From contig JALGQZ010000013.1 of assembly GCA_023105745.1 (NCBI GenBank), positions 20,869,105-20,933,104 on the forward strand: 64,000 nucleotides of DNA, written 5' to 3'. Each line of letters opens with the position of its first letter. Position 1 is the stretch's first letter. The notes below the pieces were generated by a model. It worked only from the letters and a program-made list of their open reading frames with translations. It searched no databases and had not been told where the DNA came from. Source of the DNA: Austropuccinia psidii (taxonomy: Eukaryota; Basidiomycota; Pucciniomycetes; Pucciniales; Sphaerophragmiaceae). Shown piece by piece: positions 32,045-42,149 of the stretch. The position numbers were made by a program, and so were the translations under genes.

Positions 32045-33482
32045 TGTCAGCCTGTGACTCAAAACCAGAGAACAAGCATGACAGCCAAAATACCATAAAC
32101 CAATGGTATAGCCAAGATACCACCAAAACATGGAGCTGAGCCAAATAAGCTCAAAAGGTATCAAAAAAAAGAGGAAACTCACCTCTTTCTGAAAATATAA
32201 GTCCATAACCATAGGACAAGAAATAACAAAGTTATTCCTGCTCAAAGTTATTGCTGAGCATAAACCTTAATTTTCACCTCTCATATAAAATCTAGAAGGA
32301 GAGGCTTAACCCCATCAAATGGGTATTCCAAATGAAGCTCTAAGCCAAAGCTATCCAATGGTACCAGCCAAACTGAGCTAGCACCAATATTACTGGAGTT
32401 ATGGTCAATTTCAGGCCAAATAAGGGTGAACAAAACATTCACCTCTCATCTAACTTCTACAGTTTTAGTGTGGGATACCTGAAGTGGGGTATTTTTGGAA
32501 AGAGAACAATCAGGGATATCTGATGATGCCATCCATTTCCCCATAACTCAACTAGAACAAAAGTTATGGGGCAAACAAGCTCAATACAGCTTCTTGCCCA
32601 AAACACGCAAATGTACAAAAATCTTGTACATGGGATAGCTTTGCCATATTTAATGATACCCATATCAAATGAGGTACCATTGTGTAGAGCACATACGGTG
32701 CTACACACTGAACCAATCTTGAGGTTGATATCTCAAAAACTGACAGATTTATGACCATTTTAAGGTCAAAATCCCACCTGCTGTCAGATACAGCCTTACC
32801 ATGGGATAATATCCCATAACCATGAATATGAGGTGTCAAATAGACGAAGAAGCATGTTTTTACTTCAATACCTCATATTTCAGTCAATACTGGGGTCCCA
32901 TACAGTTTCTGTACAGCATTCTACGCGTCATACACGTCAGAATCAGGCTGTGAGGTCCCCAGATGAAAATTTTCACCCTGTATTGGTGAAAACCGCCCAG
33001 ATGTGGTTTCAAAACCACATCTGAGCCCAATACAGGGTATACAGGCTTTTTGCAAACCACAAGCCTGTCCTGGAGAGTGAAAAATCTTCACTTCCTCTAC
33101 GTGGAAAGGTCTAGCAGCCTTTCCACCCCAATTTCAGGATAAAAGGAGGGCTTTTCACAGCCAAAATCATCTCCTCATCCTGCTCTTGAATAATCTACGT
33201 AGTAAAATGTCAAAAACAGTTTTACTCTTGGTTAATAATCAGGTATAATTATAAATGTAATTATTGTAGTCTTTTATTATTGTAACCTAACAGATAAAGC
33301 TGCACCCAGGGCTTTCAGCAGCGCTCACCACCACTATATCTCTATAGTAAAGCCCTTAAAATCTTAATTTAAATCATCTATCATCAATTTTATTACCTTT
33401 TAAAAACATTTTTACCATGTCACAATCATAGTTTTAGTTGTAAATAGCCTTATTACTTCTTCAACATAGATTCAGCCTGACA
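32045..33482 (+). repeat. Solo LTR of family C inside element C pol
   Basis: It begins TGTCAGCCTGTGACTC and ends CAGCCTGACA; 1438 bp. CTGAA flanks it at 32040-32044 and 33483-33487. Removing it with one CTGAA rejoins AYVPE to ASAKTPIHFMEIDR in one frame. It is nearly identical in places to the inverted copy at 33936 (an incidental 63-codon frame differs by one residue). Contains the 12-bp hairpin at 32998-33023. Confidence 0.95.
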
Positions 33483-33487
33483 CTGAA

Positions 33488-33935
33488 GCTTCAGCAAAGA
33501 CCCCTATTCATTTCATGGAGATAGATAGGAAGAAGAACTCCAGATTCTCTGAATGGGCACCAGAAAGTGTACCCTGGACAGTGGAAACACTAATTCACAA
33601 TGGAAAGAAACTCCCATACTGGGAATAAGCTCCTCAGAACTGCACAATGAAATTTTTAGTGCAGTAATAAAGTCTTATTCCAAACACAAACAGTGTGGAA
33701 TATTACTGCAACTGCTTCAACAAATGTACAGGAGTCCAGAACTGGAATCTCAGCTGGAAGAACCCTGGTTGAGGGCCTATAAGGATAACAAGTTCCTCGT
33801 TATAGATGGCCTGCTCTACCACAGAGAAAAGCATACAAGTGCACTCACAGTGGTAGACAGAGATCACATCTCCCTGATCCTGAAGAAATGCCATGGCTCC
33901 CCCTACATGGGACACATGAGTGGAGACAGGACCAA
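33488..33935 (+). pseudogene. Element C linker and integrase zinc-binding region, first part
   Basis: Between the two solo LTRs the pol frame reads IHFMEIDR, then, after a frame change, LGISSSELHNEIFSAVIKSY (near 33620), SQLEEPWLRAYKDNKFLVIDGLLYHREKH, and the start of the HHCC zinc-binding region (KKCHGSPYMGHMSGDRT). It is cut at 33935 by the inverted solo LTR and resumes after 35366. Confidence 0.85.
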
Positions 33936-35366
33936 TGTCAGGATGATACTATGATAAACGTATAACTAGGCTAATTACAAGTTTAACTGTGTATGTGACA
34001 CGGCAGAAAATGATTAAAAAAGATTTATAAAGGTTTCATAATAAGATAAAAGGGTTCTACTATTGAGAAATAGTGGTGGTGAGAACTATTGAGAACCCTG
34101 GGTGCAGGCTTTATCTGTTGGATTACAATAATAAAGTCTACAATAATTAAAGATTATAATTATACCTGATTATTTAACCAAGAGTAAAACTGTTTTTGAC
34201 AGTTTACTACGTAGGTTATTCAAGAGCAGGATGAAGAAAGGATTTTGGCTGTGAAAAGCCCTCCTTTTATCCTGAAATTGGGGTGGAAAGGCTGCTAGAC
34301 CTTTCCACGTAGAGGAAGTGAAGATTTTTCACTCTCTATGACAGGCTTGTGGTTTGCAGACAGCCTGTATACCCTGTATTGGGCTCAGATGTGGTTTTGA
34401 AACCACATCTGGGCAGTTTTCACCAATACAGGGTGAAAGTTTTCATCTGGGGACCTCACAGCCTGATTCTGACGTGTATGACGCGTAGAATGCTGTACAG
34501 AAACTGTATGGGACCCCAGTATTGACTGACATATGAGGTATTGAAGTAAAAACATGCTTCTTCGTCTATTTGACAACTCATATTCATGGGTATGGGATAT
34601 TATCCCATGGTAAGGCTGTATCTGACAGCAGGTGGGATTTTGACCTTAAAATGGTAACAACTCTGTCAGGTTTTGAGATATCAAGCTCAAAGTTGGTTCA
34701 TTGAATAGCTCTGTATGAGCTCTACACAATGGTACCCAACTTGACATGGTTATCATTAAATATGACAAAGTTATCCCATGTACAAGTATTTTTGTACATT
34801 GGCGTGGTCTGGTCAAAAGCTTCATTAAGCTTGTTTGGCCAATAACTTCTGTTGTAGTTGATTTATGAGGAAATGGATGGCACCATCAGATAGCCCTGAT
34901 TGTGCTCTTTTCAAAAAGACCCCACTTCAGGTATCTCACACTAAAACTGTAAAAGTTAGATGAGAGGTGAATGTTTTGTTCACCCTTATTTGGTCTGAAT
35001 TTGACCATAACTCAAGTAATACTGGTGCTAGCTCAGTTTAGCTGGTACCATTGGATAGCCCTGGCTTAGAGCTTCATTTTGAGTACCCATTTGATGGGGT
35101 TAAGCCTCTCCTTCTAGATTTTAGATGAGAGGTGAAAATTAAGGTTTATGCTCAGCAATAACTTTGAGCAGGAATAACTTTGTTATTTCTTGTCCTATGG
35201 TGATGGGACTTATATTTTCAGGAAGAGGTGAGTTTCCTCTTTCGTTTGATACCCTTTGAGCTAATTTGGCTCAGCTCCATGTTTTGGTGGTATTTTGGCT
35301 ATACCATTGGTTTATGGTATTTTGGCTGTCATGCTTGTGCTCTGGTTTTGAGTCACAGGCTGACAA
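33936..35366 (-). repeat. Solo LTR of family C, inverted, inside element C integrase
   Basis: It begins TGTCAGGATGATA (a slightly mutated end) and ends CACAGGCTGACA, the reverse complement of the family C LTR; 1431 bp. ACCAA flanks it at 33931-33935 and 35367-35371. Together with 32045-33482 it forms a large inverted repeat with arms of ~1.43 kb about 450 bp apart. The different duplications show two separate insertions. Confidence 0.95.
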
Positions 35367-35371
35367 CCAAA

Positions 35372-36640
35372 CAGAGGGTAGCAAGCACAGCTTGGGGGCC
35401 CAAGTGGGAACAAGAATTGAGTTAATACATAAACACTTGTGAAAGATGCCAGAAGGCAAATAGGAAACATGGGAAGAAGTATGGATTACTTCAACATATA
35501 GAAGAACCCAAACACCCATGGGAAACCATCAATATGGACTGGGTTACAGGACTTGTCCCCGGAGGCAAAGAAAAATACAATTCCTGTTTAATCATAGTTG
35601 ATAGGTTCAGAAAGAGTATGAGGTTTCTACCATGCCATAGAGAGGAAACAGCTATGGATAATGCTCTCTTGTTCTGGAATAACATCATATCTACCTGTGG
35701 AGTCCCTAAGATCATCATTAGTGATAGGGACTCAAAACTCACATCTGAAGTTTGGACCAACTTGTATGGAATTCTTGGAACCAAGCTTGCATTTTCCACA
35801 GCATACCATCCACAAACAGATGGGCTAGCTGAAAGGATTATCCAGACAATGGAGGACATCCTGAGAAGGTTCTGTGCCTATGGCATGGAATACAAGGACC
35901 ATGAAGGATACACCCATGTATGGGTTACCCTTCTACCAGCAGTGCAGTAGGCTTATAATACAAGTCAGAAATCTACCACAGGAAGAACACCTGCACTGGT
36001 AGAAAAAGGGTGGAATCCCCTTTTGCCTGTGGACCACTTGAAGAAATATCTTCTAACCATCCACCCCACAGCCAAAGACATCCATGAAATGTGCAACAGG
36101 GCTTGTGAAACAGTTGCCAAATGCATAGCTGAGGAAAAGGAGTATAATAAGCAGAGGTGGGACAAGTCACACATGGAACCTGACTTCAAAGAAGGGGACC
36201 AGGTGCTGGTGTCTACACTAAACTTTAATAATCTCAAAGGACCTAAGAAGATAAGAGACTCATTTGTAGGGAACTTTACTATCATTAATTTGGTAGGAAA
36301 GAATGCAGTGTAGGTCAAACTGACAGAGGAGTTCTCCAAGAAACACCCAGTGTTTCCAGTTAGTTTGGTCAAACCATACTTCCAAACAGAGGAGGGTAAG
36401 CTCCCCTCCGGGAGGAAGAACCCCACACCAACAGAAATAGTGGAGGTGGATGACTCCCCTGGACCATTGAAGAAAATCATCAGTGCCAGGAAGATCAGAC
36501 TTAATGGTAGAGATCAGAGACAATATTTAGTCAGATTCAAGAACCAAACAGCTGATAAAGAGAAATGGTTGGAAGAGGATGCCATACCAGATGGGAACCT
36601 TCATTTAAGGAAATTCAGAGCTTCTAGGAGGACTGAATAG
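35372..36640 (+). pseudogene. Element C integrase core and C-terminal tail
   Basis: After the inverted LTR the frame reads RVASTAWGPKWEQELS, a stop, then [20 protein letters not shown] (the CxxC of the zinc-binding region). The catalytic core follows with [12 protein letters not shown] (first D), [10 protein letters not shown] (second D) and [16 protein letters not shown] (E). The C-terminal part reads KWDKSH-like RWDKSHMEPDFKEGDQVL, then a chromo-like tail QYLVRFKNQTADKEKWLEE. TAG stops at 35948-35950 and 36311-36313 break it. The integrase would join element DNA to the host chromosome. It ends at TAG 36638-36640. Confidence 0.9.
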
Positions 36641-36657
36641 TTGCATCAATGATGATC

Positions 36658-36676
36658 CTTTTTTAGAGGGAGGGTA
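36658..36676 (+). promoter_or_regulatory. Polypurine tract of element C
   Basis: TTTTTTAGAGGGAGGGTA lies directly before the 3' LTR start, as expected for a plus-strand primer site. Confidence 0.7.
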
Positions 36677-38114
36677 TGTCAGCCTGTGACTCAAAACCAG
36701 AGCACAAGCATGACAGCCAAATACCATAAACCAATGGTATAGCCAAGATATCACCAGAACATGGATCTGGGCCAAATCAGCTCAAAAAGAATCAAAGGAA
36801 AGAGGAAACTCACCCCTTTCCAAATATACAAGTCCCATCATCATAGGACAAAGAATAACAAAGTTATTCCTGCTAAAAGTTGTCGCTGAGCATAAACCTT
36901 AATTTTCACCTCTCATCTGAAATACAGAGTAAGAGGACTAACCCCATCAAATGGGTATGCAAAATGCAGCTCCAAGCCAGGGCTATCCAATGGTACCAAC
37001 AAAACTGAGATAGCACCAGTATTACAGAAGTTATGGACAAATTCAAGCCAAATAAGAGTGAATAAAATATTGACGTCCCATCTAACTTATACAGTTTTAG
37101 TGTGAGAAACTTAAAGTGGGGTCTTTTTGAAAATAGTACAATCAGGGCTATCTGATGGTGCCATTCATTTCTACATATCTCACCTAGAACAAAAGCTATG
37201 AGGCAAACAACCCCAATACAGCTTTTTGCCTAAAACACGCATATGTACAAAATTCTTGTACATGGGATAACTGTGCCATATCTATTGAGAGCCATACCAA
37301 ATAAGGTACCTCTGCGTAGATCTCATACAGGGCTAAAAACATAACCAATTTTGAGGTTGATATCTCAAGAACTGACAAAGTTATGGCTGTTTTAAGGTCA
37401 AAATCCCACAGTTTAGCCAATACAGCCTTACCATGAGATAATATCCCATAACCATGATTATGAGGCGTCAAAATGACAAAGAAGCTTGTTTTTATTTAAA
37501 TAAATCATAGTTTATTCAATACTGGAGATCCATACAGGTTCTGTACAGCATTCTACGCATCATACATGTCAGAATCAAGCTGTGTGGTCCCCAGATGAAA
37601 CTTTTCACCCTGTATTGGTGAAAACTGCCCAGATGTGGTTTCAAAACCACCACTGAGCCCAATACAGGCTATACAGGCCTTTTGCAAACCACAAGCCTGT
37701 CTTAGAGAGTGAAAAATCTTCACTTCCTCTATGTGGAAAGGTCTGGCAGCCTTTCCACCCCATTTTAGGATAAAAAGGGGCCTTTTCACAGCCAGAAAAG
37801 TTTTCCTCATCCTGCTCTTGAATTCCTATGTAGTATAACCGTCAAAAACAGTTCTACTCTTGGAAAACAAAAAAGGTATAATTCCAATTTTCAGTATTGT
37901 AGACTTTGTTATTGTAATCCAACAGGTAAAGCTGCACCCAAGGTTTTCAATAGCGCTCACCACCACTATTTTTCAAGAGTGAAACCCTTTTATCTTAATA
38001 ATAAACCATTATTATACTTTAATACCCTTATTTTCAATATTTATAACTGTGTCACAGTCCTATTTAAAGCTTTAATTTGTCCTCTTACAGCTTCATCATA
38101 GACTCAGCCTGACA
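36677..38114 (+). repeat. 3' LTR of element C
   Basis: It begins TGTCAGCCTGTGACTC and ends CAGCCTGACA; 1438 bp. The hairpin at 37630-37655 has a damaged right arm. The 85-codon minus-strand frame (37810-37553) is kept at full length. Confidence 0.95.
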
Positions 38115-38139
38115 CTCCCTTATAATTAATACTCTATTG

Positions 38140-38335
38140 CTCATTTTCATTGAGGAAATATGGAAGAAGTTCTATCCAGCTCATGGTGTTCATGATTGTG
38201 GACCTGTGATGGGGTGAAAAGGAATTATCAACTCTGTCAAACACAAATTAGATAATATCAGGAAGGCTCACATGGTTAATGATTTTTCTTTTCTTGGACC
38301 TCTTGGTGATTTGAATATGGGATTCCCATAAAGAA
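38140..38335 (+). pseudogene. Short unrecognised coding remnant
   Basis: Between element C and the SNF2 remnant one plus-strand frame reads EEIWKKFYPAHGVHDCGPVMG, a TGA, then KGIINSVKHKLDNIRKAHMV and FSFLGPLGDLNMGFP before a stop. It looks like protein rather than random sequence, but no family was recognised. It could be the 3' continuation of the gene at 13712-15785 that element C interrupted; that is a guess from position and strand. Confidence 0.3.
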
Positions 38336-39973
38336 AGATTTCAGAATAGTAATACAATCAGGGACAAAGATGAGCTTCAAAGGTACCTTCTGCATGTTGA
38401 CCTCAACTGAATGACCTTCAAAGGTTGTTCTTGGCCAATACAATGGAGTTGATCAACAGCCTGAGCCTCAATGGCTGGGTTCCGGTTGGGCTCCTGGAAA
38501 TGTGGATGTCAGTGTCCCAAAATCACAGTAGAATGTTGGGGGTCCCCTCACCATTAAATAGACCATGTTAGTGCAAGTTATATTGAGGCCAGTTCCAGCT
38601 GCAGCAATCAATGCAATGAGTACTTCACATTCAGGATTATTGGAAAAATTCTCCAGGGCCTTCTCCTGCACTCATTCTGTAATTGTTCCATCAATTTGTG
38701 CTGAAAGGATAGAGTGATGGGCAAGGGCAATACCCATTCTACCATAAAAAAAGGTCAGATGGATTGAATTGGTAATGTCGGCATATTGGAATTAACTCAA
38801 AAATCAAGGAATTGGCTCCATTGCATATAAACCACTGATTTGGTTGGACCACAATTTGATTTTTTGTTCTTCAGTAAGCTTTTTAGGAGGTGTGCAATTT
38901 TAATACTCATCATGCATGTTTCCACATCCACAATAGTCCGTGTGATTATTAAGGAGCTATCCTGAGTGCTCCTGCCCTTGTGGTCTTCCAAATCCGCATC
39001 TGCAATTGTGTTAAGCATGATGTGATTGTTACAACATATTTACAGCTTATTAATATTTCTGAAAAATTCTCCTGGTCCTTTGCTTTTGTATGATAGGAGT
39101 TCTTTGAATAATGTGGAATATTCTTGCTGCATTGTTGGGTTAAGTGGGAGCAGTTCATAATGATGGCTAATGATGGGGAGAGATTTGTGATGTGTGGCTT
39201 TGGTTCGACGCAAACTTAAATGCCGCAATTCCAAATGCAAAATATCATTGCTACCTTTGGAAAAACTACTCAGGATGAATGGTGACCAGTTATCTTGATC
39301 TGAGCTCTGGGGTTGGCTGATGAATGATATTATGCCCAAAAGGTCATAAATGGTGTTGTGAATAGGTGTGCCCATTAAACATATTCAACGGGATGATAGG
39401 AGGCTATTAATGGAATGGTGAGTGGCAGTGTATTGAGATAGAATATAGCTATAAAATGGGGGAAGGGTTATTGCATATAAAAGGTAATTTGAATCATTTA
39501 AAGATCAGACACTCACTATGCTTCTTCCAAAATTATAAAATGCCAATTGATTTTGAAAATGAATCATGTAGAGGTATTGGTTTGTTTAAATTCTTGGGTG
39601 ATAGTATTGTAAGAAGTGATGATGATATCACATTTTAAGATGTCGGCCTTGGATAATGAGTGATGAGTGGGACCATGGTAGATTTTGGCTTGCAGCGCTC
39701 CAGCCTGAGCATTCTTGGATATTTCAGATTGCCAGTTGGTAATTAAACAAGGTGTGCAGATGATAATGTTGGGCGTGGAGCATTGGGAGTTTGTAATTAG
39801 CTGCTCCTTGGAGGTACCAATTAGTGCGATGGCCTGAATGGTTTTACCTCATCCCATATCATCCACAAGCAGTCCTCCAAGAGGGGTATTGGTCAAAAGG
39901 GATTCAAATGAGCTGACGACCTTGTTTGTAATTATTTGCCTGGCATTGAAAATGGATCCAGGGGATGAGGTGG
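38336..39973 (-). pseudogene. SNF2-family helicase, 3' part (helicase core), broken
   Basis: From 39968 downwards on the minus strand: SSFESLLTNTPLGGLLVDDMG, then TGA at 39851-39849 inside the Walker A motif, then GKTIQAIALIGTSKEQL; motif Ia region (IIICTPCLITNWQSEI); motif II as WHFIILEEA near 39530 instead of a DEAH box; motif III (MGTPIHNTIYDLLGIISF, 39375-39322); LRRTKATHHKSLP; helicase C part with KALENFSN and IAAAGTGLNIT (38668-38570); and a motif VI-like AVDQLHCIGQ near 38440. SNF2 enzymes use ATP to remodel chromatin or act in repair. Several stops and frame changes plus the element D insertion leave no intact protein. The 5' part lies at 49458-50182. Confidence 0.85.
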
Positions 39974-41420
39974 TGTCACAACCATGGCAATTCACCTCCC
40001 TGGATCCCCATATGGCATATCAAGCCACAGTTCTTTTATGGCCAATTGGCCATATCCATCACCAGTGGCCAATATGGCCGCATCATTATCTTATGGACCA
40101 TTTATGGCCATTTGTTTTTTGGGGCCTTCATGGCCCATCACCTCAATCCAGAACCCATAGCGGCAATTTATGCCCAAATGGGTATTTCTGGTCATTTCCC
40201 TCAAAACCAGGGGAAATGGCCCAAAGGGGTTTTTTTGGCCATTTGGGCTCATAATGCTCATTTGCGCATTTTTGCACATTTTGTGCATTTTTGTGCATTT
40301 GCGCATTTTTGCGCCCTTTGACGCAAAGTGTCCAAAAGACACTTTCCCTCCCTTTTGGGCCAGTTTTGGCTCAGAACCCAAAAGTGGCCAAAAACCCCAA
40401 AGGGCCCAGAAACACCTTTCCAAGCTCTGAAGCCATCACATCCATCCTTTTCCCCTCTGCCTTTCCACCTCAAGACCTTTGGACGTAATCTTCTTGCCAA
40501 TCAATCAATATGCCGTAAATGATGTTATATATCATTGTGCATCATTTTTCAACAGAAATTCAATGGTGGCAATATGAAATGGCCTTTTAAACATTCCAAC
40601 ATCTCATCACGTCATCAAGGCACCCAATCATTCAGAGGAATCATCAAGGCTCAAGAGCAAGTGTTTCAGCATCAAAGACCAATGAGGCCATCAAGCAGTC
40701 ATTGGTTATTCTCACTCCAAGTATTCCTTCCAAGGGAATACTGTCAATTCATTCTCAAGTGTACTCAAGAGGCAGTGCCAAAAAGAAGTTGTCAAGTGTC
40801 AAAGCTCCACTCAATCCATCTTGGCAACCATATTCATTTCAATACAGTCTGGATCCATCAAGAACTGTATTTCATTTTCAATCATGGGAAATTCATTCAA
40901 CCCAATTCAATTTCAATATTAGCCAGCTGTATCAATTCCCAAAACAATCAATACAGATCAGTTTTCAGCCTGAAGAACTCAAGCTCCCAACTTTTCACAT
41001 ATACCGGCTACCCTTTCCACCCTGGGGGGTTTTCCCCAGTTAATTAATATACTTTGATTTTATTTTATCCTTATTTTCTTTTCATTTTAGTTAAGCAAAT
41101 ACTGATATTATTAAGTCAGTCATTTAGCACCTTTCTCTTTCTCTTTCTTCGCCTGTCAATGGATATTTGGTGGTCATATCCTTACTAATTCCATTATTCA
41201 TTTTTGGCAGGTTGAAACAGTGATTAAGGACTTACTTGGTTGACTCTTTGGCCATTTTGCTTCCCTTTCCTCTTTGCATCTCATCTTGTACCTGCATATC
41301 TTATAGAGGAATTCATTCTTATTATTTTTGTTCTTTATCCTTTTGGAGTCTTCCAAGTGAGTTCCCTGATTGCTGAGTGCCAGGCCACTCTTGTATTTCT
41401 GTCAAAGAGCCCCTGTGACA
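39974..41420 (+). repeat. 5' LTR of element D
   Basis: 1447 bp. It contains a GCGCATTTTT-type tandem region (about 40255-40318), a hairpin at 40325-40345 (AAAGTGTC, loop CAAAA, GACACTTT), a TATA-like CATATAC at 40998-41004, and the proposed transcript start AGTTAATTAATATA at 41038-41051. Long frames inside (for example 40535-41047) recur in the 3' LTR and are not taken as genes. Confidence 0.95.
41038..41051 (+). promoter_or_regulatory. Proposed transcript 5' end / self-primer of element D
   Basis: AGTTAATTAATATA is the exact reverse complement of 41422-41435, just after the LTR. It lies about 40 bp downstream of a TATA-like CATATAC. It is conserved in the diverged solo LTR at 24355-24368 and, with one change, in the 3' LTR at 49075-49088. 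In Tf1 the first bases of the mRNA fold back onto the primer-binding site and prime reverse transcription; this pair has the same layout. Confidence 0.7.
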
Positions 41421-41421
41421 T

Positions 41422-41435
41422 TATATTAATTAACT
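41422..41435 (+). promoter_or_regulatory. Self-priming primer-binding site of element D
   Basis: TATATTAATTAACT begins 1 base after the 5' LTR end. It has no similarity to a tRNA 3' end (no TGG start) but pairs perfectly over 14 bases with the LTR site at 41038-41051. Confidence 0.7.
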
Positions 41436-42149
41436 CATAATTTCTTTTCATTCTGTTCCTTCTTTCTTTATAATTTCATTCACTCATTTTATCGAAATTA
41501 TGATTCTTTTATGCTTATGAACTTAATGATTCATCGTCACCTCTCAATTTTCTTTCACTCATTATTCATTTTGAAAATTGAAAGCTGACCCATTTTTATT
41601 TTTGTTATTCTATTTGAAATCTTTTTCAAATCATCAATTTTCATTCTCATTCATAATTCAGGCTTCATCTTGATTTTCTTTGATTCTCAAATTTTTCATC
41701 AAGATATTCAGACACGTTATTCACATCAAGATTCATAATTGATTCATTCTTCAAGAATTTTGGTTTTTAAAGAATAATTCACTTGATTTTGATTGATTGA
41801 TTGATTTGACATATTTGATATTGACCTCAAGAAAATTGATTGACCTGAAGATTTCATTGATTTTGCTGATTTCTTCAAATCAAGAATTTTGACATAAATT
41901 GTTTTTTCTTCAAGATTTCATTTGATTGATTGATTTTTGCAATATTTTGATTTTGATCGATTTGATTCATTGATTTACTTCAAGACATTGATTTAATTTG
42001 ACTTCAAGACTTCATTTGATTTTGATTTCTTGACGTACTTGAAGATTTTCATTTTTATTCATTGATTTTCCTCAAGATTTGATTGTTGACTCTTTTCACT
42101 TCAAGCAAATTTTGGTTTAATTCATTTATTTCATTTTATTCCTGATATC
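41436..42149 (+). other. Leader of element D, TTGAT-rich
   Basis: A 5' untranslated leader of about 0.7 kb, strongly T-rich with repeated TTGATT and CTTCAAGA words (for example GATTGATTGATTGATT near 41790). No gene seen. Confidence 0.6.

Larger units (their letters stand above)
15930..38114 (+). mobile_element. Element C: Ty3/gypsy LTR retrotransposon carrying nested insertions
   Basis: Two LTRs (15930-17364 and 36677-38114) in the same orientation bracket a gag-pol interior. The flanking five bases are CTCAC (15925-15929) and CTCCC (38115-38119), a duplication with one mismatch. The interior is colinear with a gypsy element once four later insertions are discounted: element B (21133-30775), the solo LTR in B's 5' LTR (23080-24755), and solo LTRs at 32045-33482 and 33936-35366. 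Gag, RT, RNase H and integrase frames all contain stops or frameshifts, so the element is dead. The insertion order follows from the nesting: C first, then B and the two C-type solo LTRs, and the 23080 LTR after B. Confidence 0.92.

Noticed and set aside
40535..41047. Open frame of 170 codons, repeated as 176 codons at 48554-49084
   Set aside because: Repeated only because it is in both LTRs of element D; it covers the proposed promoter and start site and has no domain.
41421..41440. tRNA-type primer-binding site for element D
   Set aside because: No TGG start or tRNA-like end; the self-complementary pairing explains the sequence better.
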